Of a DNA stretch of 24,624 nucleotides, positions 15,006 through 23,089 are shown one piece after another (the first letter of the stretch is position 1; the number at the start of each line of letters is the position of its first letter). This DNA comes from Clostridiales bacterium (GTDB taxonomy: Bacteria; Bacillota; Clostridia; Christensenellales; Aristaeellaceae). The DNA is taken from the NCBI GenBank assembly GCA_004557125.1, contig SFET01000038.1, positions 1 through 24,624 on the forward strand. Direction: 5' to 3'. A model generated the notes under the pieces. It saw nothing but the letters and a program-made list of their open reading frames with translations, did no database searches and was not told the DNA's origin. The translations under genes and the position numbers were made by a program.

Positions 15006-15833
15006 TCAATCTGCGCTGCGCAGGCTCTTGTAAATCTCGTCCGCAAAGATACCCAGCACCTGACGCTTCATCTCATCGTTGGACAGCAGCAGGGAGAAGA
15101 AGTCCTGATTCTGGGAGAGACCTTCAATCAGCGCATCATCGATATCATCGAAATATAAGAACTCGAAGTCCTGCTGGGTGTTGTTCTTGGCACTGGTCTT
15201 CAGCTTTTCGGACTTCATAAGGATGTCCCGAATCTGAAGCATCGCCTTAACCACGACATCGTTATCATAGGATTTTCCGGTGCGGCTGTTGATTTCATCT
15301 ATGATTTCCGACAGCCGTTTTTCCTTATCCTCGGTCAGGCCGAAGTGTTCAGCGGTCGGGAGCTTCATCACAGGGCTCGCCACAAGATTCGGCGTGGTGT
15401 GCTCCTCAATCTTTTTCTGTACAAAGTTGGAGGCTTTGATTTTGCCGTCCAGATTGAAGCCACCGCCCGGATGCTTGATATTGATATACGACAGCAAATA
15501 AGCGATGAAGTTGTATTTCTTATGCAGGTCGGTGTCCTCGAAACTGGAGACCTGGAGCAGGAATTCATAGAAGCGTACAAAGCTACGCATCACGGAAACG
15601 CACTCGCGCTGGTCGTTGTACTCGTAGTGCTCCAGCAGCTTTTTGCTCTTCTGCAGGAAGAATGTCAACCGCTGCTTCTGCTTGCCTGTGACCTTCTCAG
15701 CGTAAAGGATATCATTTGCCGCTTCAATGTCAGCCGGGTCAAGAATCGCATAGGCGTCAATCCGGGCCTCTAAATCGAAAACGGCGCTCGGCGTCACGGA
15801 ATTGGCCAGCAGTGTGGTGGTGTAATACGGGGC
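15006..15833 (-). pseudogene. hsdR: C-terminal remnant of HsdR, type I restriction subunit
   Basis: From PYYTTTLLANSVTPSAVFDL (about 15830) to the stop at 15006-15008 this is a well-kept C-terminal portion of a type I restriction endonuclease subunit: ILDPADIEAANDILY, GKQKQRLTFFLQKSK, YINIKHPGGGFNLDGKI and the end FADEIYKSLRSAD. In intact proteins this follows the helicase domain and contacts the methylase core. The nuclease and the two RecA-like motor domains are gone; sequence upstream (15840-16184) does not look like HsdR. No frameshift is seen in the kept part, so the loss seems recent. hsdM and hsdS are not in the window. Confidence 0.8.
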
Positions 15834-15920
15834 AACTGCTGCATTCTGCCTGGTAAACCATCTATCGTATTGGTCGTAAGCAGGATATCGTATTCCTGAA
15901 TACGCAATTCCAGTTCCTTG

Positions 15921-16157
15921 ATGTATCTGCGAAAACATCCGGGCGAGAATACTGCGTTTGATTCTGCGCTGGCATCGCTCCATGGATATATGGGAAAGAA
16001 GCTGGATTTCCGATTTGCGGACGATTGCCGGTCGGTCTATATGAGATATGCTGGGACGATTGCGATGGAGGTTTATATGCGCGGTGTGATGGATCGGGCA
16101 CGTCCGCACTATGCCGTCGTGAGCAGGGAGCTTCCGTATCAGCCGGACGGGCCGTAA
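15921..16157 (+). CDS. Small unrecognised reading frame
   Basis: Seventy-eight codons from ATG 15921 to TAA, with no clear ribosome site. The peptide has segments such as FDSALASLHGYMGKKLDF and RSVYMRYAGTIAMEV but matches no family known to me. It occupies the stretch between the hsdR break and the repeat element at 16178, so it may be a fragment of a gene brought in by the rearrangement. On the other strand at about 15865-15940 a short frame with YIKELELRIQEYDIL also looks protein-like; neither is certain. Confidence 0.2.
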   Translation: MYLRKHPGENTAFDSALASLHGYMGKKLDFRFADDCRSVYMRYAGTIAMEVYMRGVMDRARPHYAVVSRELPYQPDGP

Positions 16158-16177
16158 AACAGCGCTGTGCAGCATGT

Positions 16178-16292
16178 ATGCCATTTGACAGAATGGCTCA
16201 GGCGGAATGGGAATCTGAACATGAAAGCCCCCACTGCCTGAGTCATTGACTTTCCCCTCATGCGCAGGGAAAGGTATTTTATGAAGTTATGT
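16178..16292 (+). repeat. Diverged structured repeat, copy A
   Basis: About 110 bases, similar throughout to copy B at 20167-20276. Shared blocks are CCATTTGACA, CTCAGGC, CTGCCTGAGTC, ACTT-CCCC, CATG and ATTTATG-like ends. The central arms GGCTCAGGCGG and CTGCCTGAGTC pair, with G-T wobbles, over a 30-base loop. Together the copies bracket the minus-strand TetR/secreted-protein block. It holds no gene. Confidence 0.6.
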
Positions 16293-16310
16293 GCAGGATC
16301 CCCAAATATA

Positions 16311-16353
16311 GCCCTGCGCCTTCCTGCGGGCGAACCGCAGCGAGGCGCAGGGC
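16311..16353 (-). terminator. Two-arm terminator-like stem after the secreted-protein gene
   Basis: GCCCTGCGCC (16311-16320) pairs with GGCGCAGGGC (16344-16353), and inside it CTGCGG (16324-16329) pairs with CCGCAG (16335-16340). It lies 10 bases beyond the stop of the minus-strand gene. The T run after it is weak. Confidence 0.55.
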
Positions 16354-16363
16354 CAGCGCAGAA

Positions 16364-19315
16364 CTAGACTTCCGGTATGAGGCGAATCACCTGTACGGGC
16401 GTTTCGGAATTGGTGAAGTCCAGCGTGAAGCTGACCGTTTCCTCATCCTCATCACCCTCCAGCGTCAGCTCCGTTTCCGTGCCGTCCTCGGAGAGCAGAT
16501 AGAGCGTATAGCCATCCAGCACCTCGGCGGGCAGGGTGATCTTCACCTGACCGGTGGGCTGGGTCAGTTCACCGCTGCGCTCAAACGCGACGCTCAGCAG
16601 GTTCTCCCCCTCTTCCCACGCGCCCATGCGCAGTACGAGTTCGCCTCCGGGCAGACGCTCTGTGAGCGCCTCCGCAGCCGCGTCCTCCGCCAGCAGCAGC
16701 CGCACGGCCTCGCGCGTCTCTACGACCTCGCCGTTCTCATCGATCATCCGGATCTCGCTGACCTCGCCGCACACGGGGCAGAGGACGAACTCCGTGCGCA
16801 CATCCTCAGCCGTCAGTACAAAGCTGAACCGCACGCAATCCACCGTATGTTCATACGCGTCGCGCAGGCAGGACGCGCTGTTCGTGCCGTCGGCATTGGG
16901 CGTCCACTCTCCGTACCAGTGGCCCAGCGCGGAAACGATCGCATCCCGATAGCTGTCCTGGCAGCGGGTGCAGGTATGGGTTGTGTAGCCCTTCTCCGTG
17001 CAGGTTGGCTTCGTGGTCTTTGCCGCATAGTCATGCCCCAGCGCGGGCTTCTCCGCATAGGTGGAGTAGTCGCAGCGGCTGCAGGTCTCATAGGCATCCC
17101 AGCCAACCTCGGTGCAGCTGGCCGCCTGCGCGTCGTGCGTCACGTAGTCGTGCCCCAGCGCGGGCTTCTCCGCAAAGGTGGAGTAGTCGCAGCGGCTGCA
17201 GGTCTCATAGGCGTCCCAGCCAATTTCGGTGCAGGTGGGAGCCTGCGCGTCGTGCGTCACGTAGTCGTGGCCCAGCGCGGGCTTCTCCGCATAGCCGCTG
17301 TAGTCGCAGCGGCTGCATGTCGCATAGGCCGCCCAGCCAATTTCGGTGCAGGTGGCCGCCTGCGCATCGTGCATCACGTAGTCGTGGCCCAGCATCTGGC
17401 CGTAGTATTCGTCACAGACGTCGCACATCGCCCGGGTTTCGCAGGTCGCGGTGCCGCCGGTGTGGTCGGCGTATTCCACATGAGCGGTTTTGTTTTTCCT
17501 GCAATACCGGTAGTGCTGGTCGGTGTCGTAGAGCTTCCAGGCGCTCCAGTCATGCGCGTCGGCGTCCACGTCGCCGAAATGACCGCAGTCCTTGCAGTAC
17601 GCCGGGAAGGCGCAGGTGGCGGGGCTGGACACGTTGTGCTTGCCGTATTCGGTCTTGCCGCAGCCATATGCACAGGTGCGATAATGCCGCTGGCCGTCGT
17701 CGGCGGGCAGCCACCGGCCCATCTGGTGATCCACCGTAGCCCCGTAATAGAGATCACAAATCTTACAGTGCATCCCCTTCATGCAGGTGGCGGCCTTGTC
17801 CGTCGTGTGGCCCTCCGATACCGTAGACAGCACCGCCTGACATCCGGCGCAGGTTTGCGTGGCGATGTGTCTGGTCTTGTCTTCGGGATCGATCGCATAC
17901 GTGGTCTTGCGCTCGCCCTCGTGGTTCGTCCCGTCATAGTATGGCACATTGCAGTCCGCGCACGTCGCTGCCGTGGTGCATGTCGGACTGCCGCCGGTGT
18001 GGGCCGCATATTCCACCGCATCGCAGCCGCTGGTCTGGCAGGTGCGGACATGCTGATTCTCGTCAGATTTTGACCACGCGCTCCAGTTGTGCCCCGCCTT
18101 GCTGCCGTAGTTGCTCTGGCAATCCGCGCAGTAGGCCGTAGACTGGCAGGTGGCGGGCGTTGCCGCTGTGTGGTCTACGGGCGCTCCTGTGACCGAATGC
18201 TTGCAGCCGCTGTAGATCGTCGTCGGCGTGTGCTGGGTCTCGGAGGTCTTTGCGTAGGTGGTCATGGCCTCGCCCTCGTGGTTCGTCTCGTCATTGTATT
18301 GCACATTGCAGATCGCGCACGTCTGCTCCGTTTTGCAGGTCGCCCTCGGCTCGGAGGTGTGGCTGCCCAAATCCACCATGCCGCAGCCCGGCGTCTGGCA
18401 GATGCGCATATGGGTCTTCTCGTCCGTAGTCCATTCGCCCCAGACGTGGTTGTCGGGGTTCGGATTGCCGTATGCTTGATTGCAAACATTACACCATGCC
18501 GCGTGGGCGCAGTTCGCTGGGGTTGATTCTTCGTGCTGTGTATCAACTTGATTGCCGGTCTCATTCCCGCAGGCGGTGCAGGTTTCGATCCTTTTGTGGA
18601 AGGACTCGTCATATTTTTTATATGTGTACGTAAGGGGGCCTACGTGCTTTGTTGTGTCCGTGTAGGTTGCGTGGCATTTACTGCACGTCGCCGATGTAAC
18701 GCAGTTCGAGTTGCCGTCGTGCGACTCGGATTCGGATGCGCTGCAGCCGATGTTCATGCAGTAGCGGTAATGCAGATTCGGATTGAATAGATTGGGTTGC
18801 CAATCGCTCCAGTTGTGGGCGTCCGGGTTCGGGCTGCCGTAGGCTTCATTACAACCTGCGCAGATCGCCGCGCTCATGCAGGTCGCGGCTTCTTTTGGGG
18901 TGTGCTGCTCTGTGAGTGTATAATTGATTTTCTTGCATCTCGAACAGGCTTCCTCTTTGATGTGATTGACCTCATCAACTTTATTGTAAACGATTTCATA
19001 TGCGTGGTTGTCCGGGTCCTTGTCGCCATAGTATTTGTGGCAAAGATCGCAGTAGGCCTGTGAAATGCAGGTTGCAGCTTTGGATTTTTTGTGGGGCAGA
19101 TCGTAACCCGTACCTTGTTCGTCGCCACATACTGGGCATCGATAGATCTCAAGGTGCGCAAGCTCGTTGGGTGCGGCTATATACCTTCCGGTTGGCTCAA
19201 AGTCCTGAGACTTTTGGCAGACCTGACAATATATCTCATACACCAGCGCCATCGCCGTCGACGACGCCAGCACCAGCGCCAGCAGCACCAACAGACAAAC
19301 AAACCATTTCTTCAT
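16364..19315 (-). CDS. Large secreted Cys-rich repeat protein
   Basis: Start ATG 19315 is chosen because AGAGGA lies 7 bases ahead and the protein then begins MKKWFVCLLVLLALVLASS, a clear signal peptide with cleavage after AMA at residue 23; an earlier ATG at 19333 is nearly on top of that site. The mature ~960 residues are packed with CxxC pairs spaced like zinc-ribbon knuckles (for example CQVCQ, CPVCG, CSRCD, CTRC), each followed by a GHxW or HDY turn. Near residues 640-760 three 39-residue units repeat almost exactly (see 17036-17386). The last ~130 residues are acidic, Cys-free and beta-rich. No LPxTG motif or transmembrane anchor is visible, so it is probably released or wall-associated. 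Such CxxC repeat proteins are common in gut Clostridia and lack a proven function; metal binding or adhesion are guesses. Confidence 0.8.
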   Translation of the reverse strand: MKKWFVCLLVLLALVLASSTAMALVYEIYCQVCQKSQDFEPTGRYIAAPNELAHLEIYRCPVCGDEQGTGYDLPHKKSKAATCISQAYCDLCHKYYGDKDPDNHAYEIVYNKVDEVNHIKEEACSRCKKINYTLTEQHTPKEAATCMSAAICAGCNEAYGSPNPDAHNWSDWQPNLFNPNLHYRYCMNIGCSASESESHDGNSNCVTSATCSKCHATYTDTTKHVGPLTYTYKKYDESFHKRIETCTACGNETGNQVDTQHEESTPANCAHAAWCNVCNQAYGNPNPDNHVWGEWTTDEKTHMRICQTPGCGMVDLGSHTSEPRATCKTEQTCAICNVQYNDETNHEGEAMTTYAKTSETQHTPTTIYSGCKHSVTGAPVDHTAATPATCQSTAYCADCQSNYGSKAGHNWSAWSKSDENQHVRTCQTSGCDAVEYAAHTGGSPTCTTAATCADCNVPYYDGTNHEGERKTTYAIDPEDKTRHIATQTCAGCQAVLSTVSEGHTTDKAATCMKGMHCKICDLYYGATVDHQMGRWLPADDGQRHYRTCAYGCGKTEYGKHNVSSPATCAFPAYCKDCGHFGDVDADAHDWSAWKLYDTDQHYRYCRKNKTAHVEYADHTGGTATCETRAMCDVCDEYYGQMLGHDYVMHDAQAATCTEIGWAAYATCSRCDYSGYAEKPALGHDYVTHDAQAPTCTEIGWDAYETCSRCDYSTFAEKPALGHDYVTHDAQAASCTEVGWDAYETCSRCDYSTYAEKPALGHDYAAKTTKPTCTEKGYTTHTCTRCQDSYRDAIVSALGHWYGEWTPNADGTNSASCLRDAYEHTVDCVRFSFVLTAEDVRTEFVLCPVCGEVSEIRMIDENGEVVETREAVRLLLAEDAAAEALTERLPGGELVLRMGAWEEGENLLSVAFERSGELTQPTGQVKITLPAEVLDGYTLYLLSEDGTETELTLEGDEDEETVSFTLDFTNSETPVQVIRLIPEV
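17036..17386 (-). repeat. Three 117-bp tandem repeats inside the secreted-protein gene
   Basis: Units begin (minus strand) at 17386, 17269 and 17152, each encoding 39 residues that start HDYV, hold CTEIGW (or CTEVGW) and ETCSRCDYS-like motifs, and end EKPALG. A diverged fourth unit follows at 17035. The near identity implies recent duplication or gene conversion, and the copy number may vary between strains. Confidence 0.9.
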
Positions 19316-19342
19316 GTTCATGTCCTCTTTCATTTGGGCCGT

Positions 19343-20014
19343 TTACAGTTCAAATTGCATCGAAAGGGATTCAAACAGCGCGTTCATCACGCGCCTGGCC
19401 AGTGCGCACACATCCAGCGTCGCCACATGGGCGATGATCCGCGCCCGCTCGTCCTCCGGCACGCGGAACACGCGCAGGCTCATGGTGAGAAACCGCCGGA
19501 TCTTCCGCTCCAGCGGGAAATCTGCCGTGCAGCGGCGGGCCATGTAGGCGCGCATCATGCCCGCCGTGCCCACCTCCATCTCCAGAAAATCTGCCGCCGT
19601 GGCCTCAGGCAGATACGCCCCGAAGGCCGCCTGCAGCTCCCCGGCGGTGCGCCGGTGGATCAGCGCCAGCGTGTCGGGGCAGGTGTACGCCTCCAGATAG
19701 ACGTCGCGCAGGTTCTCGTTCAGCTCCGTCAGCGCCAGCTGCAGCGCCGTCTCCACTGCGTACACGTGCGCCGGCGTGGGCGCATCCGCCGCCAGCTGCC
19801 GGGCCGCGTCGAACTGCCCGCTGAACATGATCTCCACGAATGCCGTCAGCACGCCGTCCTTGGCTCCAAATATATTCTGAAACGACGACGAGGAGACGTC
19901 CGCCTCCCGCAGGATGTCAACCATGCGGGTCTTCGTGTAGCCCTTTTCCAAAAACAGCCGCGCACAGGCCGCCAGCACCCGCCGCCGGGCGTCCTGGCTG
20001 TCATATCGCCGCAA
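19343..20014 (-). CDS. TetR/AcrR-family transcriptional regulator
   Basis: The 223-residue product starts at TTG 20014, 9 bases after GGAGG (20028-20024); no in-frame ATG or GTG is nearby and the promoter at 20083-20055 fits this start. Residues 9-55 form the TetR helix-turn-helix: RRVLAACARLFLEKGYTKTRM, cited by its end ARLFLEKGYTKT, then VDILREADVSSSSFQNIFGAKDGVL in parts (ADVSSSSFQNIFGAKDGV). The C-terminal helical ligand domain is not diagnostic. It is 27 bases ahead of the secreted-protein gene on the same strand, so the two are probably co-transcribed and the regulator may control its own operon. Confidence 0.9.
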   Translation of the reverse strand: MRRYDSQDARRRVLAACARLFLEKGYTKTRMVDILREADVSSSSFQNIFGAKDGVLTAFVEIMFSGQFDAARQLAADAPTPAHVYAVETALQLALTELNENLRDVYLEAYTCPDTLALIHRRTAGELQAAFGAYLPEATAADFLEMEVGTAGMMRAYMARRCTADFPLERKIRRFLTMSLRVFRVPEDERARIIAHVATLDVCALARRVMNALFESLSMQFEL

Positions 20015-20054
20015 GCGGACACACCTCCCTTATTCCGAATTGGCTTGCAACTCA

Positions 20055-20083
20055 ATTATACCGCGTCAGCAGGAGGATTACAA
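20055..20083 (-). promoter_or_regulatory. Promoter of the TetR/secreted-protein operon
   Basis: On the minus strand TTGTAA (20083-20078), a 17-base spacer and TATAAT (20060-20055, perfect) give a start near 20048, about 34 bases before the TTG start codon. Confidence 0.75.
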
Positions 20084-20166
20084 GTAAGAAAGATACAATT
20101 AACGTGATGAAGGCAGTAATTCGATACGATCCCCGGTACCGTATAAGCCCGAGGGGCAGTAGATGA

Positions 20167-20276
20167 TACCATTTGACAAAATGACTCAGGCAGGGTGGAA
20201 TTTTGAGGCTGCGACCCCACGCTGCCTGAGTCGTTTACTTCCCCATCATGGGTGGAAAAAGCATTTATGCAATACA
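20167..20276 (+). repeat. Diverged structured repeat, copy B
   Basis: Partner of the element at 16178-16292. Here the central arms GACTCAGGCAG and CTGCCTGAGTC pair perfectly over 11 bases, whereas copy A keeps pairing only through two G-T wobbles. A small CCCATCATGGG hairpin follows. Bases 20084-20166 and 20277-20385 show nothing recognisable. Confidence 0.6.
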
Positions 20277-20385
20277 TTCACCAGCGCTTCCTCGATAAAT
20301 AATTTCTCCCTTAATCAAGGACTGGAATGCGTTATTCTGAAATGCCATCAAAAGATTGAAAACAAAATTCCCGGGGGCATTAGTC

Positions 20386-20456
20386 GTTTTGCATTAGGAT
20401 TCTGCAAGAACAAAAAGAAACGGGCTGAAACCTTGTATCAAAGTTTCAGCCCGTTT
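20386..20456 (+). repeat. Twin hairpin element, copy 1
   Basis: About 70 bases nearly matching copy 2 at 20790-20862, with shared GCAT-AGGATT, GAACAAAAAG and CTGAAACCTTGTATCAAAG. The stem CGGGCTGAAAC (20421-20431) / GTTTCAGCCCG (20443-20453) continues inward as TTG-TAT-CAA and is followed by TTT. It would act as a terminator, though no gene ends just before it. Confidence 0.7.
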
Positions 20457-20588
20457 ATGAGAACAATTCAGAAGATTGAGAATGATGAAGGAGCCAGTGT
20501 CGATGGATAAGCCTACCCTGCTGCTCTCGTCAACTATTTTGAGAGGTTCATTGATGAAATGCAGAAATTCTGCCAGAAATAAGCCGTT

Positions 20589-20936
20589 TGCACCCAATAA
20601 CAAAACGAAAGCTCTATTGTTACAACGAAAGCCCTATTGTCAAAACGAAAGCTGAGCAATCGTTTTGTTATGCACCCAAAGAGGAAAGTGGGTGCATCCT
20701 TCGTATACGGTCTTTCAGTGGGATTCTGGGGCAAAAAAGAAGATGACGGAACAGAGTTGTAAAACTGTAAATTTCCGGTTACATTTGCCGTTTTGCATCA
20801 GGATTTTGCAGGAACAAAAAGGAAAGGACTGAAACCTTGTATCAAAGTTTCAGTCCTTTTATGTGAAATGACTCAAGAAATGATACAATCCACAGCTTTC
20901 ATTTTGCATTAGGGCTTTCGTTTTACATTGGGTGCA
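20589..20936. repeat. Fold-back element with inverted 24-bp ends
   Basis: The left end TGCACCCAAT-AAC-AAAACGAAAGC (20589-20612) and the complement of the right end (20936-20914, TGCACCCAAT-GT-AAAACGAAAGC) match except for a three-base to two-base swap. Inside, AACGAAAGC recurs at 20604, 20624 and 20644, exactly 20 bases apart, and TGCACCC (20671-20677) / GGGTGCA (20690-20696) form a small inverted repeat. The second twin hairpin also lies inside. No transposase and no convincing gene are present. Confidence 0.55.
20790..20862 (+). repeat. Twin hairpin element, copy 2
   Basis: Stem AGGACTGAAAC (20825-20835) / GTTTCAGTCCT (20847-20857) followed by TTT, loop as in copy 1. Relative to copy 1 two stem pairs have changed on both sides (C-G to A-T and G-C to A-T), so pairing is preserved. 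Confidence 0.7.
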
Positions 20937-20987
20937 TTTGGGTGCAAAATGGGTGCAGCCGGGTGCAAAACAGGCTCGTTGGGTGCA
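20930..20987 (+). repeat. Helically phased GGGTGCA repeats
   Basis: GGGTGCA occurs at 20930, 20940, 20951, 20961 and 20981: steps of 10, 11, 10 and 20 bases, so all copies face the same side of the helix. The cluster is ~210 bases ahead of the signalling operon. Bases 20988-21180 hold no other feature I recognise. Confidence 0.7.
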
Positions 20988-21199
20988 GCGTAACCGCTTA
21001 ATAATCCCGCGCCGTAATGACTTCCACAAATCGTGCAACAGTATCCATATCATTTGAGAAACTGAAAACCAGAAAGGCAAGTAAACACCATTGAAATTCA
21101 GAATAACAATAACAGAAGTTTCGCCTTGAACCACTGGCTTTTCCGCTACTTGTATGGTACAGTAATGGTGTTCACGACACAGGCTGAGGAGGTGAATGA

Positions 21200-22843
21200 A
21201 TGAACGCCATCAGACGAAAAACCATGGTGAAATTCTGTCTCGCAATGGGCCTGTTCATCCTCGCCGGTGTCTTTCGGCAGTTCGATCAAGACATCCCCCC
21301 GCTGGCGGCGGCCGCCTGTTTCATGCTGACCAACCTGATCTACATCGGCTTGGCCATGGCGTGGGGCTTTTCGATATCCAACCGGATTCTGCACAAAAAT
21401 GTCCGGCAGTATCTGCTGCTGGGCTGCGCGATGGCCGTTATGTGGATGTTCCTGCGCACGGTCAAGTATCGCTTTTTTGAAGACAACCATGTGACCCGTT
21501 ATTTGTGGTATCTGTACTATGTGCCTCAGATCCTCGCGCCGCTTTTCAGCCTGTTTGCGGCGCTGGAGGTCGGACGGCGGGAGGGCGACGCGATTTCTCC
21601 AAAGTGGCATCTGCTGCTCATCCCAGCCACGCTGCTGATCGGCGGTGTTCTGACCAACGATCTGCACCAGATGGCGTTTCGATCCGTGCCGGGCGCTGCG
21701 GCGCTGCAAGCGGACTATACCCACGGCTGGATGTACTACCTCGCCATGACGTGGATTGTCGGGCTGCTGCTGGCGACAGGAATTATCGTTTACCGCAAGT
21801 GCCATGTGTCTGAAAGCAGGCGATACGCATGGGTGCCGCTCTGTGCTTTTCTGAGCGGGTTTGTGTTGTGCGCGCTGAGCTTCGCGAATACCTACACCTT
21901 CCACAAGATGCCGGAATGCTTCTGCCTGACATTTGCGGCGTTCTGGGAGAGCTGCCTGCAGGTGGGGCTGATGCCGACCAACGGCTATTACCGCTATTTC
22001 TTTTCCGAATCCACCGTCGCCGCGCAGATTGTGGACGGGCAGGGACGCCCCGTCTACCGCGCCCAAAACGCGCCCGTTCTCACGCCGGCTCAGCTGGACG
22101 CAGCGGCGCGCGAAGCGATTCTTCTGAACGCAGACACGCGCCTGCAAAGCGCGCCGGTGCAGGACGGGCGCGTGTACTGGGTGGAGGATATTTCAAAAAT
22201 CAATCGGATTCAGGGGCAGCTTGCCGAAATCAACGCCCGGCTTTCGGAGGAAAACGAGCTGATTCAGGCAGAAAATGAGCTGAAGCGTCAGCGCGCGCAG
22301 ACTGAGGAAAAGAACCGGCTCATGGACGAGATGATCGCGCTCGTGCAGCCCCAGCTGTTTCAAATCAGCCGGCTTCTGGAAGGAGAAAACACGCAGATCC
22401 TGAACGCTCAAACTCTGAAGCAGGTCTGTCTGCTGGGCGCGTATGTCAAGCGGCGGGTCAATCTCGCGCTGATCTGCGATCAGAAAGCGTTCGTCCCCGT
22501 GGACGAGCTGGCGCACTGCATTCGGGAATCACTGACGTATCTTGCGCAGTACGGCGCGGCTTGCGCGCTGTATCAGGAAGGGAGCGGCAGCGTGGACAGC
22601 CGCGAAGCGCAGCTGGCCTACGATTTCTTTGAGAACTGTCTGGAGGCGGCCCTGCCCTCGCTCAGCGCGCTGATGGTGCGCGTGGAATGCGGCGAGCGCT
22701 TTTCAATACGGCTGATGATGGAGGACGCGGCGGGCCTTCCGGATGCGGACAGGTATGCGCAGCTGGGCCAACTCGCTATGGATACCGAGGACGACCAGCA
22801 GTGCCTGACGCTCTCCTTCTCCCGGGGAGGTGAGTACCTGTGA
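21200..22843 (+). CDS. 7TM sensor protein, kinase-like but without a visible phospho-acceptor His
   Basis: ATG 21200 follows AGGAGGTG (21187-21194). The 547-residue protein has about seven hydrophobic segments in its first ~250 residues, as in histidine kinases with a 7TM N-terminal sensor domain. A PAS-like stretch follows (AAQIVDGQGRPVYRAQ), then a coiled coil rich in Glu/Arg/Gln (about 330-375). Where a phospho-acceptor helix would be expected the sequence reads MDEMIALVQPQLFQISRLL with no histidine, and no N- or G-box ATPase motif is seen further on. I infer a sensor that passes signals to the kinase encoded directly downstream (GTGA overlap at 22840). The ligand is unknown. Confidence 0.7.
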   Translation: MNAIRRKTMVKFCLAMGLFILAGVFRQFDQDIPPLAAAACFMLTNLIYIGLAMAWGFSISNRILHKNVRQYLLLGCAMAVMWMFLRTVKYRFFEDNHVTRYLWYLYYVPQILAPLFSLFAALEVGRREGDAISPKWHLLLIPATLLIGGVLTNDLHQMAFRSVPGAAALQADYTHGWMYYLAMTWIVGLLLATGIIVYRKCHVSESRRYAWVPLCAFLSGFVLCALSFANTYTFHKMPECFCLTFAAFWESCLQVGLMPTNGYYRYFFSESTVAAQIVDGQGRPVYRAQNAPVLTPAQLDAAAREAILLNADTRLQSAPVQDGRVYWVEDISKINRIQGQLAEINARLSEENELIQAENELKRQRAQTEEKNRLMDEMIALVQPQLFQISRLLEGENTQILNAQTLKQVCLLGAYVKRRVNLALICDQKAFVPVDELAHCIRESLTYLAQYGAACALYQEGSGSVDSREAQLAYDFFENCLEAALPSLSALMVRVECGERFSIRLMMEDAAGLPDADRYAQLGQLAMDTEDDQQCLTLSFSRGGEYL

Positions 22844-23079
22844 CCGCCATGCATGCAGGTCTCGTCTGCACGCTGATGTTGATTGGAACAATGTCCAGCC
22901 TGTTCGGCAGCATGAATGCGGCGCGCTGCCACCGGCGCTTCGCCTTTGTGCTGTGCCTTGGACTTACCGCACTGGACGCCGCGCTGCTGACGGTGCTGAT
23001 CTCCCGCTCGCCGGGTGCATTTGTGCCTGTGCCGTGGACTGCGTCGGCGCTGGCGCTGACGATTCCAACCTTGCCTGAA
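22840..23079 (+). pseudogene. Membrane N-terminal part of the histidine kinase, out of frame with its core
   Basis: GTG 22840 overlaps the stop of the sensor gene and has GGAGG at 22826-22830. About 78 residues with two to three hydrophobic helices follow (LVCTLMLIGTMSSLFG, FAFVLCLGLTALDAALLTVL), up to LALTIPTLPE near 23075. The frame then continues into a nonsense tail ending at 23208, while the kinase core reads in another frame from 23066 onward (CLKNLKMDELSHL). A small deletion or single-base indel between about 23055 and 23080 would explain this. Confidence 0.55.
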
Positions 23080-23089
23080 AAATCTCAAG

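Noticed and set aside
20503..20660. Short frames near 20500-20660 that look faintly protein-like (for example NYFERFIDEMQKFCQK).
   Set aside because: Stops cut them on both sides, there is no ribosome site, and the region is made of repeats.
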